Shown: one piece after another, positions 11,414 through 20,920 of the stretch | How positions within the stretch are numbered: the first letter of the stretch is position 1 | Layout: every line of letters starts with the position of its first letter | NCBI GenBank assembly: GCA_902603705.1 | Contig: CACKVQ010000001.1 | Location: 1 to 64,000 of the forward strand | Reading direction: 5' to 3' | DNA: 64,000 nucleotides | Source of the DNA: Puniceicoccaceae bacterium | GTDB taxonomy: Bacteria; Verrucomicrobiota; Verrucomicrobiia; Opitutales; Coraliomargaritaceae | Translations under genes and position numbers: made by a program | The notes under the pieces: model-generated | Told to the model about the DNA's origin: nothing | The model's database searches: none | Seen by the model: the letters and a program-made list of their open reading frames with translations, nothing else

Positions 11414-13873
11414 ATGAAAATTTCCTATAACTGGCTCAAAAAGTACATCGATCTCGATCCAGTAGAGCACTCACCTGAGTTGCTAGCTGAAGTATTGCCA
11501 TTGCTCGGTTTTGATGTGGAGGAATACGAAAAATCTGGTCCGCCTCAGATAGAGAATGTCGTGGTCGGTCAAGTTCTCGAATACATTCAGCACCCGGATG
11601 CGGACCGTCTTCGTTGTTGCAAGGTTTCCACAGGAAATGTGGGTGAATTTCATGATATTGTCTGCGGTGCAAAGAATTTTAAACAGGGCGATAAGGTTCT
11701 AGTTGCGCTCCCTGGCGCAGTACTACCTGGAAATTTTAAAATCAAAGCCGCTCAGCTACGTGGTCAGCCTTCGGCTGGTATGTTGTGCTCAGCTAAAGAA
11801 TTACTTATAGGCCAAGACCATGATGGTATTATGGTACTAGATCCACAGACAGATCTGGGCCTTCCGCTCAATGAACTCTTCCTCGAAGCGGACACTGTTT
11901 TTAATTTAGAGATCACTCCAAATCGTGTGGACGTACTCAGTCACATAGGTGTAGCGCGTGAGCTATCCGCAAAATTTGGGCTACCTGTCAAATACCCTAA
12001 AGTTTTAACAAGTGCAGAAAATTGTTCCAGCGCAAACCCTCTCATTAGCAGTGTTGAAGTAGACGTACCTAAAATATGCCCCTCTTATAGTGCCATTTGC
12101 ATAAAAGGGGTAAAAGTCGGCCCTAGTCCGACTTGGCTAAAGGATGTAATCGAAGGGGTAGGACTGCGCTCGATAAATAACGTTGTCGACGCAACCAACT
12201 TCGTACTTTACGAAACTTGTCAACCGCTTCACGCTTTCGATGCAGCTAAGATTAAAGGTGGGAAATTATTTGTGCGCATGGCGCGAGAAGGTGAGAAAAT
12301 TACTACGCTTGATGAGGTGGAGCGCACTCTGAGTGCAGAGATGGCTTTGATTGCGGATGCTGAGCGCCCACTTGCCCTAGCTGGGTTAATGGGATCGCTT
12401 GATTCCGAGGTTGATTATAATACTACTGACCTTGTACTCGAAGGTGCTTATTTCACGCCTAATTCTATTCGTTTAACTTCTCGGAAGTTGGGCTTATCTT
12501 CTGATAGTTCTTACCGTTTTGAGCGAGGTGTCGATCCACAAGGTGTAATACCTGCATTGTTTCGAGCGATCGATCTTATTTTAGAAGTCGCAGGGGGCGT
12601 TGTAGATGGTGACATGATTAGAGTGGGTAGCATGCCCAATTCAGAGGTAGAGGTGATGTTACAACCAGAGCGTGTGCGCTCATTTATCGGGTTTGATGTA
12701 AGCGACCAACAGATACAATCTGTGCTTGAATCGTTGGGTCTTAGGGTCTGCATTCAGGAGCAAGCGGGCAGCACAGTATGTTGGGCTGTTTCGATTCCTT
12801 CCTATCGCGAGGATCTTAAGCGCGATGTCGACCTAATCGAAGAATTCATTCGAATCTACGGCACCGATAAGATACCTGAGTCTGAGGTAGCGTCCTACGG
12901 CATAAGCCTGAACGATCATAGAATTTACACTGTCAATGAGTCCCTTGCTAACTATTTGACTGGCCGAGACTTTAATGAAGCTTTTCTCTATTCCCTACGC
13001 GATTCAGAGGAGACCGAATTCTTCTTTGGTCAATCAAGTCACGAAGTACTCGCACTTAAAAATCCATTACAAAGTGACCAGAGTCATTTACGCCCGTCAC
13101 TTGTCCCTGGCTTGTTGGACGTGCTCCAACTGAACACTGCTCGTGCTACAGGTGCAACTCGTTTTTTCGAGCGTGGTCACGTCTATCGTGAGGTTAACGC
13201 AGAGATGGTTGAGTTACACTCAGTTGCATTTGCTATTGTGGCTGATGAGGTGGGTCGTACATGGCGCAGACGCGAAGTGGCCGACTTTTATACGGCGAAA
13301 AATATTTGTGAAGAAGCGCTAGAGATTGCTGGAACTGCAGCGAATAAGCTAACATTTTATCCTATAGCTAAATCGAATTTATGGCAAGATGGACACGCCG
13401 CTGAAGCAGGTGATTTCATGAAGATGGGCTTCGAAGTGACTTGCGGTCTATTAAACTTTTCCGTCCTGAAGGAGCGTTGGGATTTGTCTACTCCGATCAT
13501 TGCAGGATCGATCTTAATGACGCCTAAATACTTTGAGCGCAGAGTAAAACGTAGTCGTCACTCTAGTATGAGTAATCAGCCTGCCTCATTTAAGGATCTC
13601 TCTCTGATTGTTGACCAGTCTGTATTTGCTGGTGATATTGAAAAGAAAGTTGCGAGCTTCGCGAAGAAAGCTGTGAAAGGTTTTGATTGTGAAGATGTTC
13701 ATATTTTTGACATTTACCTTGGAGAGGGCCTACCCGATGGTAAGAAGAGTATAGCGCTGAGTATGAGTTTTCGTGCAAGCGATCGTACTTTAAAAGATAG
13801 GGAAGTTAATATCACTTTCGATGCTATTCAGAAGCTTATTTTAGAAAAAACAGATTATCAGATTCGTAAATAA
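11414..13873 (+). CDS. pheT: Phenylalanyl-tRNA synthetase beta subunit
   Basis: An 819-residue beta chain of PheRS with editing and tRNA-recognition domains. Visible in order: MKISYNWLKKYIDLD N-terminus; a tRNA-binding OB domain (about 45-155: VVVGQVLEYIQHPDADRLRCCKV); the B3/B4 editing domain (LEITPNRVDVLSHIGVARELSA, then NNVVDATNFVLYETCQPLHAFD); B5 (about 400-490); the catalytic-like core with RPSLVPGLLDVL; and the C-terminal ferredoxin-fold anticodon-binding domain (about 725-819: FKDLSLIVDQSVFAGDIEKK). Complete. Nine bases before gatC, so probably one transcript pheS-pheT-gatC. Confidence 0.97.
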   Translation: MKISYNWLKKYIDLDPVEHSPELLAEVLPLLGFDVEEYEKSGPPQIENVVVGQVLEYIQHPDADRLRCCKVSTGNVGEFHDIVCGAKNFKQGDKVLVALPGAVLPGNFKIKAAQLRGQPSAGMLCSAKELLIGQDHDGIMVLDPQTDLGLPLNELFLEADTVFNLEITPNRVDVLSHIGVARELSAKFGLPVKYPKVLTSAENCSSANPLISSVEVDVPKICPSYSAICIKGVKVGPSPTWLKDVIEGVGLRSINNVVDATNFVLYETCQPLHAFDAAKIKGGKLFVRMAREGEKITTLDEVERTLSAEMALIADAERPLALAGLMGSLDSEVDYNTTDLVLEGAYFTPNSIRLTSRKLGLSSDSSYRFERGVDPQGVIPALFRAIDLILEVAGGVVDGDMIRVGSMPNSEVEVMLQPERVRSFIGFDVSDQQIQSVLESLGLRVCIQEQAGSTVCWAVSIPSYREDLKRDVDLIEEFIRIYGTDKIPESEVASYGISLNDHRIYTVNESLANYLTGRDFNEAFLYSLRDSEETEFFFGQSSHEVLALKNPLQSDQSHLRPSLVPGLLDVLQLNTARATGATRFFERGHVYREVNAEMVELHSVAFAIVADEVGRTWRRREVADFYTAKNICEEALEIAGTAANKLTFYPIAKSNLWQDGHAAEAGDFMKMGFEVTCGLLNFSVLKERWDLSTPIIAGSILMTPKYFERRVKRSRHSSMSNQPASFKDLSLIVDQSVFAGDIEKKVASFAKKAVKGFDCEDVHIFDIYLGEGLPDGKKSIALSMSFRASDRTLKDREVNITFDAIQKLILEKTDYQIRK

Positions 13874-13882
13874 ACAATTATC

Positions 13883-14173
13883 ATGAACACACAAAAGATT
13901 GACATTGACTACTTAGCCAACCTTGCACGTATCGACCTTTCCGATGAAGAAAAAATTAAGCTTAGCTCACAATTAGAGGACATCATCGGCTATTTCGATA
14001 AACTAAGTGCTGTAAACGTTGAAGGCGTCGAGCCCATGGCACATACGCATAAAGTTTCTAATGTTTGGCGTGAAGGTGATGAACCAGGAGAAGTCTTTAC
14101 GTCTGAGACCTTGAAAAAATTAGCTCCTGAATATCGCGATAATCAAGTAGTAGTTCCTAAGGTAGTAGAATGA
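13883..14173 (+). CDS. gatC: Asp/Glu-tRNA(Asn/Gln) amidotransferase subunit C
   Basis: A 96-residue GatC, the small stabilising subunit of the amidotransferase that converts Glu-tRNA(Gln) or Asp-tRNA(Asn) to the amide form. It shows the family N-terminus DYLANLARIDLSDEEK, LSSQLEDIIGYFDKLSAV, VEGVEPMAHTH and the C-terminal APEYRDNQVVVPKVVE. gatA and gatB are not adjacent and must lie outside this window. It sits nine bases behind pheT and converges with the SurA-like gene across 15 bases. Confidence 0.94.
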   Translation: MNTQKIDIDYLANLARIDLSDEEKIKLSSQLEDIIGYFDKLSAVNVEGVEPMAHTHKVSNVWREGDEPGEVFTSETLKKLAPEYRDNQVVVPKVVE

Positions 14174-14188
14174 TTACCATTGATTCGC

Positions 14189-15181
14189 TTACATGAAGTA
14201 TCGAATGTAGGCTTGACTACGGATTTCTTCCAGCCATTTTTCTTGGGACTCTCGAGCGATCTCTCCAATAAGCACATTTTCAATGATATCACGTACTTCG
14301 GAGACTGGTTGAATCATCTCATCTCGTTTATTTTCAGCGTAGAGAATGAAGATTGTCCCAGCGATTTCGATTGGTTGGCTATAGCTTCCCTTTTCTAGCC
14401 CGAAAGCAGCATCACTTAGCTCTGTACGAATATCCTTACGTTTTATCCAACCCCAGTCACCGCCACTACGACTCATCTTGTCTTGACTGTATTTACGAGC
14501 GACGTCTCCGAAATTTGAGCCATTATCGAGTTCGTTTATAATTTGTTTTGCGGTTTGGCGTAATGGGATTAGCCCTTCGCCAGCTAGAGATGTTAAAATT
14601 ATTTGACGAAGGTGAAGTGCTTCAGACTGGTAAAACCGAATTTTGTTTTTGATATAAAAATCTTCGATTCGCTCAGGGCTGATTTCGGACTGCGAACGAC
14701 GGTTTTCAGAGCGCATCACGTTGACAACAACGCTCTCGTAAACGTTTTTTCGAAAGTCGCGAGTGGTTTCTCCTCGTGCACGTAAGTATTCTAAGAAGCG
14801 ACTACGGTCACCTCCAAAATCACGATTAATAGCATCTTCATACTCTTGTTCTATATATGAGGGTGGAATAAGAAGACCTTTTTCTTCGGCAGCTTTAACA
14901 ATAATGATCCGGTCGATCATATTTTGTAAAACCTGCTTACTTAGTTCTTCAATGCGTTGATTGAATTCCTCCTGATTTTTTGATTCTACTTGTAGTCGAG
15001 GAATAACTGGAGCTAATTCGCGACGGAGTTTGTCTACTGTAATTACTTGTCCCTCTACTATTGCGGCTATTCCATTGCTTAGACTTTCAAGCTCTTCATT
15101 GGTCAAATTTTGTGCGTATTGATTCGCATGGAGTAGGCTACAAGAAAATATTAAAATGCAGAGTATGCGAATAGTATTCAT
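14189..15181 (-). CDS. SurA-like periplasmic peptidyl-prolyl isomerase
   Basis: A 330-residue exported chaperone/isomerase assisting outer-membrane protein folding. The start at ATG 15181 is preferred because it gives a clean signal peptide ([19 protein letters not shown]); an upstream in-frame start would add 21 hydrophobic residues. A SurA_N-type helical region (about 35-190: [21 protein letters not shown]) is followed by one parvulin (PPIC) domain (about 195-295: [51 protein letters not shown]) and a C-terminal helix. E. coli SurA has two parvulin domains; here only one is seen. Confidence 0.88.
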   Translation of the reverse strand: MNTIRILCILIFSCSLLHANQYAQNLTNEELESLSNGIAAIVEGQVITVDKLRRELAPVIPRLQVESKNQEEFNQRIEELSKQVLQNMIDRIIIVKAAEEKGLLIPPSYIEQEYEDAINRDFGGDRSRFLEYLRARGETTRDFRKNVYESVVVNVMRSENRRSQSEISPERIEDFYIKNKIRFYQSEALHLRQIILTSLAGEGLIPLRQTAKQIINELDNGSNFGDVARKYSQDKMSRSGGDWGWIKRKDIRTELSDAAFGLEKGSYSQPIEIAGTIFILYAENKRDEMIQPVSEVRDIIENVLIGEIARESQEKWLEEIRSQAYIRYFM

Positions 15182-15403
15182 AGATAGTAGAAATAAGTAT
15201 TTTGGAAGAATATATAAATTTAAAAGTATTATGTTTTCGGTCAAGCGGTATATAGAACACCATTTTTTGGGTTCACTTTTCGCTTAAGGTCGTTAAAATT
15301 ATAAAATATATTCAGTTTTGTAAAATAAGTGAGATTTTTAGACCAAATTTTGTAGGAGTCTCTTCGTAGTTGACGCGGCGCATGCTATCTTCAAGTTCTA
15401 CCT

Positions 15404-15901
15404 ATGATACTTTCCGATGCTCAAAAAGTCATAGTAACAGAGTGGATTCAAAATGGCCGATCGCTAGCAGATGTGCAACGCTCATTACGCGAAGAATATG
15501 ATATTTCTTTGACCTATATGGACGTCCGTTTTTTGGTGGATGATTTGGATGTAAAAATGCCTGAGCCCAAGGCTGAGCCTGAACCTAGTCAAGAGGCTAA
15601 AGAAGATGCTACGCAAAGTATTGATTCTACTAGTGGTGAGGCGATTGATCCAGAGATAGTTGGCGATGAGAGTAGTAGCGCTGGTGGTGTAAGTGTAGAT
15701 GTTGATGTGATAATGCGTCCCGGATCATTAGTAAGTGGGACGGTTTGTTTCAGTGATGGTATTAGTCTTGGGTGGCAACTCAGTGCTAGTGGGCAATTAG
15801 GTCTTATCCCTGGGGATGACCCAGAATACCGTCCAGACCCAGAGGATGTTCAGTCTTTCCAAACGCAATTGGAGGAAGTGCTACGCAAAAAGGGCTTATA
15901 G
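15404..15901 (+). CDS. Conserved hypothetical protein, HTH-like N-terminus
   Basis: A 165-residue soluble protein. The first 50 residues (AQKVIVTEWIQNGRSLADVQRSL, then LTYMDVRFLVDDL) look like a small helix-turn-helix module of the kind seen in many hypothetical proteins of Opitutae. This is recalled, not searched. An acidic, Pro/Glu/Ser-rich linker (about 51-95) follows, and then a compact beta-rich domain (VDVDVIMRPGSLVSGTVCFSDG, GWQLSASGQLGLIPGDDP) ending in a helix. No catalytic motif, signal peptide or membrane segment. It stands alone between the divergent SurA-like gene and the convergent permeases. Function unknown. Confidence 0.75.
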   Translation: MILSDAQKVIVTEWIQNGRSLADVQRSLREEYDISLTYMDVRFLVDDLDVKMPEPKAEPEPSQEAKEDATQSIDSTSGEAIDPEIVGDESSSAGGVSVDVDVIMRPGSLVSGTVCFSDGISLGWQLSASGQLGLIPGDDPEYRPDPEDVQSFQTQLEEVLRKKGL

Positions 15902-15977
15902 GATTTCTTTTATCACACGCTTGTAAATAGATCAGTTGCCCAAAATTGGGCTTAACAGATAGCCACTGCCATCTGAA

Positions 15978-16850
15978 TTAATCTTTTGGATCAAGTGCAT
16001 CTCGCAGACCATCGCCTATGAAGTTTAGGGAAAAAATAGTGAGCGAGAACAAGATTGCTGGAAAAATCAACATCCATGGGTATATATCGAGTTTGACCGC
16101 GCCCTCGTTGATTAAAATTCCCCATGAACTCATGGGTGCTTGCACGCCTAAGCCGAGAAAGCTAATGACTGATTCTATAAGGATCACGGCAGGGATTGTA
16201 AGTGTTGCGAAGACGATTACTGGACTTAGTAGGTTGGGTAAAATATGGTGTATAAGAATTCGCTGCGTGGGTAAGCCACAAACAATGGCTGCTTCAACAA
16301 AAGTCTGCTCTTTGAGCGCTTTAGTTTGCCCGCGAACAATACGGGCCATGGTAAGCCATTCGACCGCACCGATAGCGAGAAATATTAGTAAAATACTCCT
16401 ACCTAGTAATACAGTTAATAGAATTACGATTATAGTAAACGGCAATGCGTAGAGCGTATCTATAATTCGCATCATTATCGTCTCTACTCGGCCACCGTAG
16501 AATCCCGCTATCATCCCGTAAATTATACCAATAAAGAGTGCAACCATAGTAGCAGCAAAGCCTACTCCGATTGAAATGCGTCCGCCAATTAGAGTACGTA
16601 CGAGAATATCTCGCCCCAATTCATCAGTGCCGAACCAATGCTCCCATGATGGTGGTTGTGCTCCATAGGCTAGATCAATTGTTTCTATTGCATAAGGTAC
16701 GAAAAACGGTCCGATTAGGCACGATAAGGCAACGATGGCAAACAGCCCCCCTCCTATGCGAAACATCGAATTTACACAGAGGCGTTCCCAAGCGTCAAGA
16801 CCAAGCGAACGTGCTTGCATTGCAGCTTTTTCCCGTTCCATTTTAGTCAT
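15978..16850 (-). CDS. Peptide/nickel-type ABC transporter permease (DppC/OppC family)
   Basis: A 290-residue inner-membrane permease of the oligopeptide/dipeptide importer family. It has a cytoplasmic N-terminus, a first membrane helix (about 30-50), the family motif WFGTDELGRDILVRTLIGGR after a periplasmic loop, then five further helices, with the ATPase-contacting EAA loop EAAIVCGLPTQRILIHHILP and the ending SFLGLGVQAPMSSWG ... FNFIGDGLRDALDP-like. It overlaps the upstream DppB-type gene by eight bases. No ATPase or solute-binding protein gene follows; the minus strand then holds the SurA-like gene. Confidence 0.92.
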   Translation of the reverse strand: MTKMEREKAAMQARSLGLDAWERLCVNSMFRIGGGLFAIVALSCLIGPFFVPYAIETIDLAYGAQPPSWEHWFGTDELGRDILVRTLIGGRISIGVGFAATMVALFIGIIYGMIAGFYGGRVETIMMRIIDTLYALPFTIIVILLTVLLGRSILLIFLAIGAVEWLTMARIVRGQTKALKEQTFVEAAIVCGLPTQRILIHHILPNLLSPVIVFATLTIPAVILIESVISFLGLGVQAPMSSWGILINEGAVKLDIYPWMLIFPAILFSLTIFSLNFIGDGLRDALDPKD

Positions 16851-17760
16851 TGCGCGTGCGTGGGTTCATCCATAATTGGACAAGGTCTACAATTAAATTA
16901 AGAATCAGTATAAGAACGGCGTAGAAAAGTACTGTGCCCATTACCATAGTGCTGTCGCGGTTGAACGCTGAATTCACAAAGAAGCTACCAAGTCCAGGTA
17001 TGAAAAAGATTGTCTCGACTACGAACGACCCGCTGATGAGCCCTGCGACCGCTGGTCCCAAATAGGCAACCACTGGGTAGAGTGCTGTACGTAGCGCGTG
17101 CCGCAGTACGATAACTCGTCCTTTGAGGCCCTTGGCTTGAGCGGTTCGAATATAGTCCATTCGCAACACATCTAACATGCCACTGCGTGATAACCTTGCG
17201 ATGTATGCCGCATAAAAGAGTCCTAGTGTTATTGTTGGCAAGACACGGTCGCCCGTATGATTCCAACCAGATGGATTGAACCAACCCAATTCCATACTAA
17301 AAACCAAAATTAAAATTGGCCCTAGGACAAAGGAGGGCATGCAGATGCCGACCATAGCAAGACTCATGAGAACACTTTCTGAAGGTTTCTGGTGTTTTAT
17401 CGCTGCGATAACCCCGATTGGTGTGCCTAGCGCCAACGCGAATATCAGAGCGTAAAATCCAAGCTCTAAAGATACTGGAAAACTTTGAATGATGATCTCA
17501 TCTACATCCCAGCCCGCATACTTATAGGAAGGTCCAAAATTACCCTGCAATCGCTGGCTAATAAAGCGAAAGTATTGCTCTTGAATTGGGAGATCTAGAC
17601 CGTAGTGTGAATCTATTAGAGATTGAACTTCTTCACTTATATCCTTCTCGGTGTCGAAAGGACCACCAGGGATAAGTTGGAGCAGTATAAAAGTTGCTGT
17701 CGCAATCACCCATAGCGTAGGGATCGCTTGGAGAAGGCGTTTTATTATTAATAAGTGCAT
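16843..17760 (-). CDS. Peptide/nickel-type ABC transporter permease (DppB/OppB family)
   Basis: A 305-residue partner permease with six predicted membrane helices. Family features are the N-terminal LLIIKRLLQAIPTLWVIATATF helix, LIPGGPFD, GLDLPIQEQYFRFI, RLQGNFGPSY and the EAA-like loop DYIRTAQAKGLKGRVIVLRHALR, with ETIFFIPGLGSFFVNS near the end. It forms a pair with the DppC-type gene (eight-base overlap). The transporter is incomplete here: the binding protein and the two ATPases must be supplied from elsewhere. Substrate unknown. Confidence 0.93.
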   Translation of the reverse strand: MHLLIIKRLLQAIPTLWVIATATFILLQLIPGGPFDTEKDISEEVQSLIDSHYGLDLPIQEQYFRFISQRLQGNFGPSYKYAGWDVDEIIIQSFPVSLELGFYALIFALALGTPIGVIAAIKHQKPSESVLMSLAMVGICMPSFVLGPILILVFSMELGWFNPSGWNHTGDRVLPTITLGLFYAAYIARLSRSGMLDVLRMDYIRTAQAKGLKGRVIVLRHALRTALYPVVAYLGPAVAGLISGSFVVETIFFIPGLGSFFVNSAFNRDSTMVMGTVLFYAVLILILNLIVDLVQLWMNPRTRND

Positions 17761-17852
17761 CGCTAAAGACTCCTTTTTGAACTACTGGGGACTCAAATCA
17801 AATATCAAATTCCATGTTCGACCTTGGAACTTCTTTTACCAAACTTATTGTT

Positions 17853-18512
17853 ATGTTTGAATTTCCTATTCATGTAGTCGATTTTGAGGGTAGTCGCGAT
17901 AGTGGAGTCGTTGAGTATGGTTGCGTAACTTTGGAGCAGGGCGAGCTTGGAAAATCGTTTACTCGTATTTGTGCTCCAGTTGGTAAAATTAGTAATTTAG
18001 ATCGCGTTAAACATGGTATTACCGAGTCCGACGCAGAGCAAGAAGCACCTTTTAATGCAGAGTGGTCGCTATTCGCTGGGCTGCGAGAGACTGGCCTCTT
18101 TTGCGCTCATAACTCTACCGTGGAGGAAGGCTTTCTTCGCGCAGTCTGGCCTTTCCCCCGGAACTCTCCTTACTTTTTGGAATCGGGCTTACTAACTGCC
18201 ACATGGGGTCCTTGGTTGGATACGCTTCATCTATATCGCCGTATTTATCCACATTTGGGCAGTTACAAGCTGGAAGACCTTGTTCAACTATTTGATCTAC
18301 AAACTCTGTTAAATAATCATGCTGCAAGTTTGTGCTCGAGGGATCGTTCTAACTATCATTGCGCGCTATACGATGCCCTCGGTTCGGCGCTACTGCTACA
18401 GCGACTAGGAGAAGAACCAAGCTTACAATCAGCTAGTCTACATTGGTTTTTTATGCAAAGTGCTGCCTCTGACGATATTTATAAAGCAAGAGGACAGCAG
18501 GAACTATTATAA
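17853..18512 (+). CDS. DnaQ-like DEDD 3'-5' exonuclease domain protein
   Basis: A 219-residue protein of the DnaQ/RNase T exonuclease fold. ATG 17853 is preferred over the ATG 39 bases upstream because the family core starts at once (PIHVVDFEGS, Asp and Glu of motif I). Motif II is in LFCAHNSTVEEGFLRAVWP and motif III in NYHCALYDALGSALLLQRL (His and Asp). LDTLHLYRRIYP and YKLEDLVQLF match the region that positions the substrate in proofreading exonucleases. It lies eight bases upstream of fmt, perhaps co-transcribed. Whether it acts on DNA or RNA is unknown, as no polymerase gene is near. Confidence 0.8.
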   Translation: MFEFPIHVVDFEGSRDSGVVEYGCVTLEQGELGKSFTRICAPVGKISNLDRVKHGITESDAEQEAPFNAEWSLFAGLRETGLFCAHNSTVEEGFLRAVWPFPRNSPYFLESGLLTATWGPWLDTLHLYRRIYPHLGSYKLEDLVQLFDLQTLLNNHAASLCSRDRSNYHCALYDALGSALLLQRLGEEPSLQSASLHWFFMQSAASDDIYKARGQQELL

Positions 18513-18519
18513 TTTTATC

Positions 18520-19506
18520 ATGTCCGACCTTCCAAAAATTGTTTATTTCGGTTCAGATCCAATCTGTCTTCCCGGTCTTCAATATCTCTTTGAAAAAGGG
18601 CGAGATCATTGTGTTCTTGCAGCAGTTATCTCGCAGCCAGACCGTCGCAAAGGGCGGGGTAAGAAATTGCAGCAAAATGCGGTCGCGGCATATGCATCAG
18701 CTCAATCGATACCGCTTCTGCAACCAGAAAAACCCGACGTTGCACTAGGTGAATGGCTGCGTAAGGAGTCCATCACTCTCGCCTTTGTAATGGCATATGG
18801 GCATTATTTGCCTATGACTGTACGCGAAGCACCCAAGCATGGTACGCTTAATTTTCATGGCTCGATTTTGCCTGATTATAGAGGGGCATCACCGGTGGAG
18901 ACTTCAATCGCTATGGGTGATTCTGAGACTGGTGTCTGCCTTATGCAGGTTATCAATGAACTGGATGCTGGTCCGGTCGCCGAATGCGAACATATTAAGA
19001 TAGAGTCTACAGAAACTGGTACGACTCTTCGTGCGAAAGTAGGTCAAGCAGTCGTACCTTTACTTGGCCGCAATTTGAAAACCTCTCTGCATGGTGGACT
19101 TGAGTTTGACCCGCAAGAAGCAGAGCGTGCGACATTTTGCCGTAAAATTTCAAAAGAAGATGGGGCACTTAATTTCTGGCAAAGCGCAACTACTATCGAT
19201 GCTCGTCTTCGTGCTTTCACTCCATGGCCGGGGGCTTTCTTCGACCACGAAGGAATGAGAATTAAAGTGGGCCGCTGCTCGGTCATAACAGAGGGAAAAA
19301 CAGGTGAGCCTGGTACGGTATTAAGAGTGGGTAAAACACTCGATATTTCCACTACAGACGGCGTGCTCTGTATCCACGAACTTCAGCGCCCTAGTGGACG
19401 CCTCATGCCCGTGTCGGATTTTCTTAGAGGCTACCAGATAGTTGTTGGAGATGTGTTGCCAAGTGTGCCGAGTGTGCCTCTTTTAGTGTCTAACTCAGGT
19501 GTATAA
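18520..19506 (+). CDS. fmt: Methionyl-tRNA formyltransferase
   Basis: A 328-residue enzyme formylating initiator Met-tRNA with 10-formyltetrahydrofolate. The ATG at 18520 is the natural start (MSDLPKIVYFGSDPICLPGL); a longer frame from 18460 adds residues overlapping the exonuclease gene. Visible: the folate/tRNA motif LNFHGSILPDYRGASPVE with the catalytic Asn-His pair, VISQPDRRKGRGKKL, MQVINELDAGPVAE, and a C-terminal OB-like domain (about 205-315: LRAFTPWPGAFFDHEG). Typical length (315-330). Peptide deformylase, a frequent neighbour, is not here. Confidence 0.95.
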   Translation: MSDLPKIVYFGSDPICLPGLQYLFEKGRDHCVLAAVISQPDRRKGRGKKLQQNAVAAYASAQSIPLLQPEKPDVALGEWLRKESITLAFVMAYGHYLPMTVREAPKHGTLNFHGSILPDYRGASPVETSIAMGDSETGVCLMQVINELDAGPVAECEHIKIESTETGTTLRAKVGQAVVPLLGRNLKTSLHGGLEFDPQEAERATFCRKISKEDGALNFWQSATTIDARLRAFTPWPGAFFDHEGMRIKVGRCSVITEGKTGEPGTVLRVGKTLDISTTDGVLCIHELQRPSGRLMPVSDFLRGYQIVVGDVLPSVPSVPLLVSNSGV

Positions 19507-19571
19507 TGTTAGAACTCTCGCGTCTTTTTAGTAAATTCCACTATTAAAAATGGGTACTGTATTTGTTTAGG

Positions 19572-20867
19572 CTAGTTTTTTGTCCGCTCTAAAAAAAAGG
19601 CACCTGCGCCATCGTGACCGGTCTCCCAAGGATAACTGACTACTGAATTTTTTAATTTAAAACATTTTCCGTAAGCACTTTCTAAAAAGCGGACCACTAC
19701 TTCCTGGTTTTCGGCAGCTTCAATACTGCAAGTGCTGTAAACGACGCGCCCCCCCACCTTTACGAAGGTAGATGCGGCGACTAGCAGTTTGCTTTGAAGC
19801 TCCACGCATGACTTGATATCTTGCTTTTGTAGGCGCCATTTTACGTCAGTGCGTCGCTGGATAACCCCAGTATTAGAGCAGGGAGCATCTAGCATAACCG
19901 CGTCGTATTCTGTCGGTAGGTTGCGCTTTTTAAGAATTACTGGGCAAAGTTTAAGAAGGTCGGATTCAACGATTTCACAATTTAGATCTGGCGATTGGAT
20001 TGATTCTAAATTTTTCCTTAAGCGTTGGATACGCTTGCCAGGCAGATCTACGGCTACAATTTGTCCGCGACCATCCATCGCGTGTGACATATCGTATGCT
20101 TTACCTCCCGGGGCAGCGCAAAGATCTAGAACAGATTCCTCGGGTTGTGGGTTAAGTAGTTCAGGGGCGAGCCGAGTAGATGGATCTTTGATGTAAGCGG
20201 TCCCTTTGTTAAGTAGGGGATGAAGATCGTTCTTCCAAGAAACTTGACTAGTGATTCTGTAAAACTGCGGCCAAGTAGTTGCCTCCAAGCCAACGGGAAG
20301 AATAATTTTAGAATCGTAGACCTTAAGATACATTAGAGGTATGAGTTGATTCCATTCAAGCAGGCTAGAATACGTTTTGGGGAATTCCTTTCTCCAGCGA
20401 GCGACCAGCCAATCCGGGTGACTATAATAGGCAGCAGTAGTATCGCTTTTGGTAATTAGAGCGAGGGCTTTGGGTAGTTTACGTAAGACAGCATTGAGAA
20501 ATCCCTGCTCAAAACGATTGACTAGTGTTTTACTACGCTCGACTGCATGGTGAATTATTTTAGGAGAGTGATCACTATCTGAATCAATTAGTTCGTAGGC
20601 GGTTACTAATAGAATGGCTTCGACACTCGGCTTAGCCTTCTTGCGAAGTAGACTTTTAAGCGCAGCGCGCGTACGATGCCCGTGGCGAAGAGCGCCAAGG
20701 AATAGAGATTGGCAGGTTGCGCGGCGATTCCCTATGTTATCCTCATTGAGCTCTTCGAGTAACTGATCGGCCTTGCATTCGCTCCTTAAATAGGCCTCCG
20801 TCAGAATTACAGCAGCATCCCAAGCTGATGTGCTCTTTTTCGATAAGCTAAACTTAATACTTCTCAT
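19572..20867 (-). CDS. rsmB: 16S rRNA m5C methyltransferase (RsmB/Sun family)
   Basis: A 431-residue protein of the RsmB type, which methylates C967 of 16S rRNA in E. coli. The N-terminal NusB-like RNA-binding domain (about 1-130) shows ALRHGHRTRAALKSLL and FLNAVLRKLP. The C-terminal SAM domain has VLDLCAAPGGKAYDMS, LDAPCSNTGVIQRRTDVKWRL with the PC catalytic motif, and VVYSTCSIEAAENQEVV with the nucleophilic cysteine. ATG 20867 is favoured; a frame extending to 20915 would add 16 hydrophobic residues. It is divergent from the long GreA gene with a short shared control region. Exact target base inferred from family. Confidence 0.9.
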   Translation of the reverse strand: MRSIKFSLSKKSTSAWDAAVILTEAYLRSECKADQLLEELNEDNIGNRRATCQSLFLGALRHGHRTRAALKSLLRKKAKPSVEAILLVTAYELIDSDSDHSPKIIHHAVERSKTLVNRFEQGFLNAVLRKLPKALALITKSDTTAAYYSHPDWLVARWRKEFPKTYSSLLEWNQLIPLMYLKVYDSKIILPVGLEATTWPQFYRITSQVSWKNDLHPLLNKGTAYIKDPSTRLAPELLNPQPEESVLDLCAAPGGKAYDMSHAMDGRGQIVAVDLPGKRIQRLRKNLESIQSPDLNCEIVESDLLKLCPVILKKRNLPTEYDAVMLDAPCSNTGVIQRRTDVKWRLQKQDIKSCVELQSKLLVAASTFVKVGGRVVYSTCSIEAAENQEVVVRFLESAYGKCFKLKNSVVSYPWETGHDGAGAFFLERTKN

Positions 20868-20920
20868 TGGTAAAAAAACAGTACATATTAAACAGCTTAC
20901 GACTATTATAAGCAATCATT

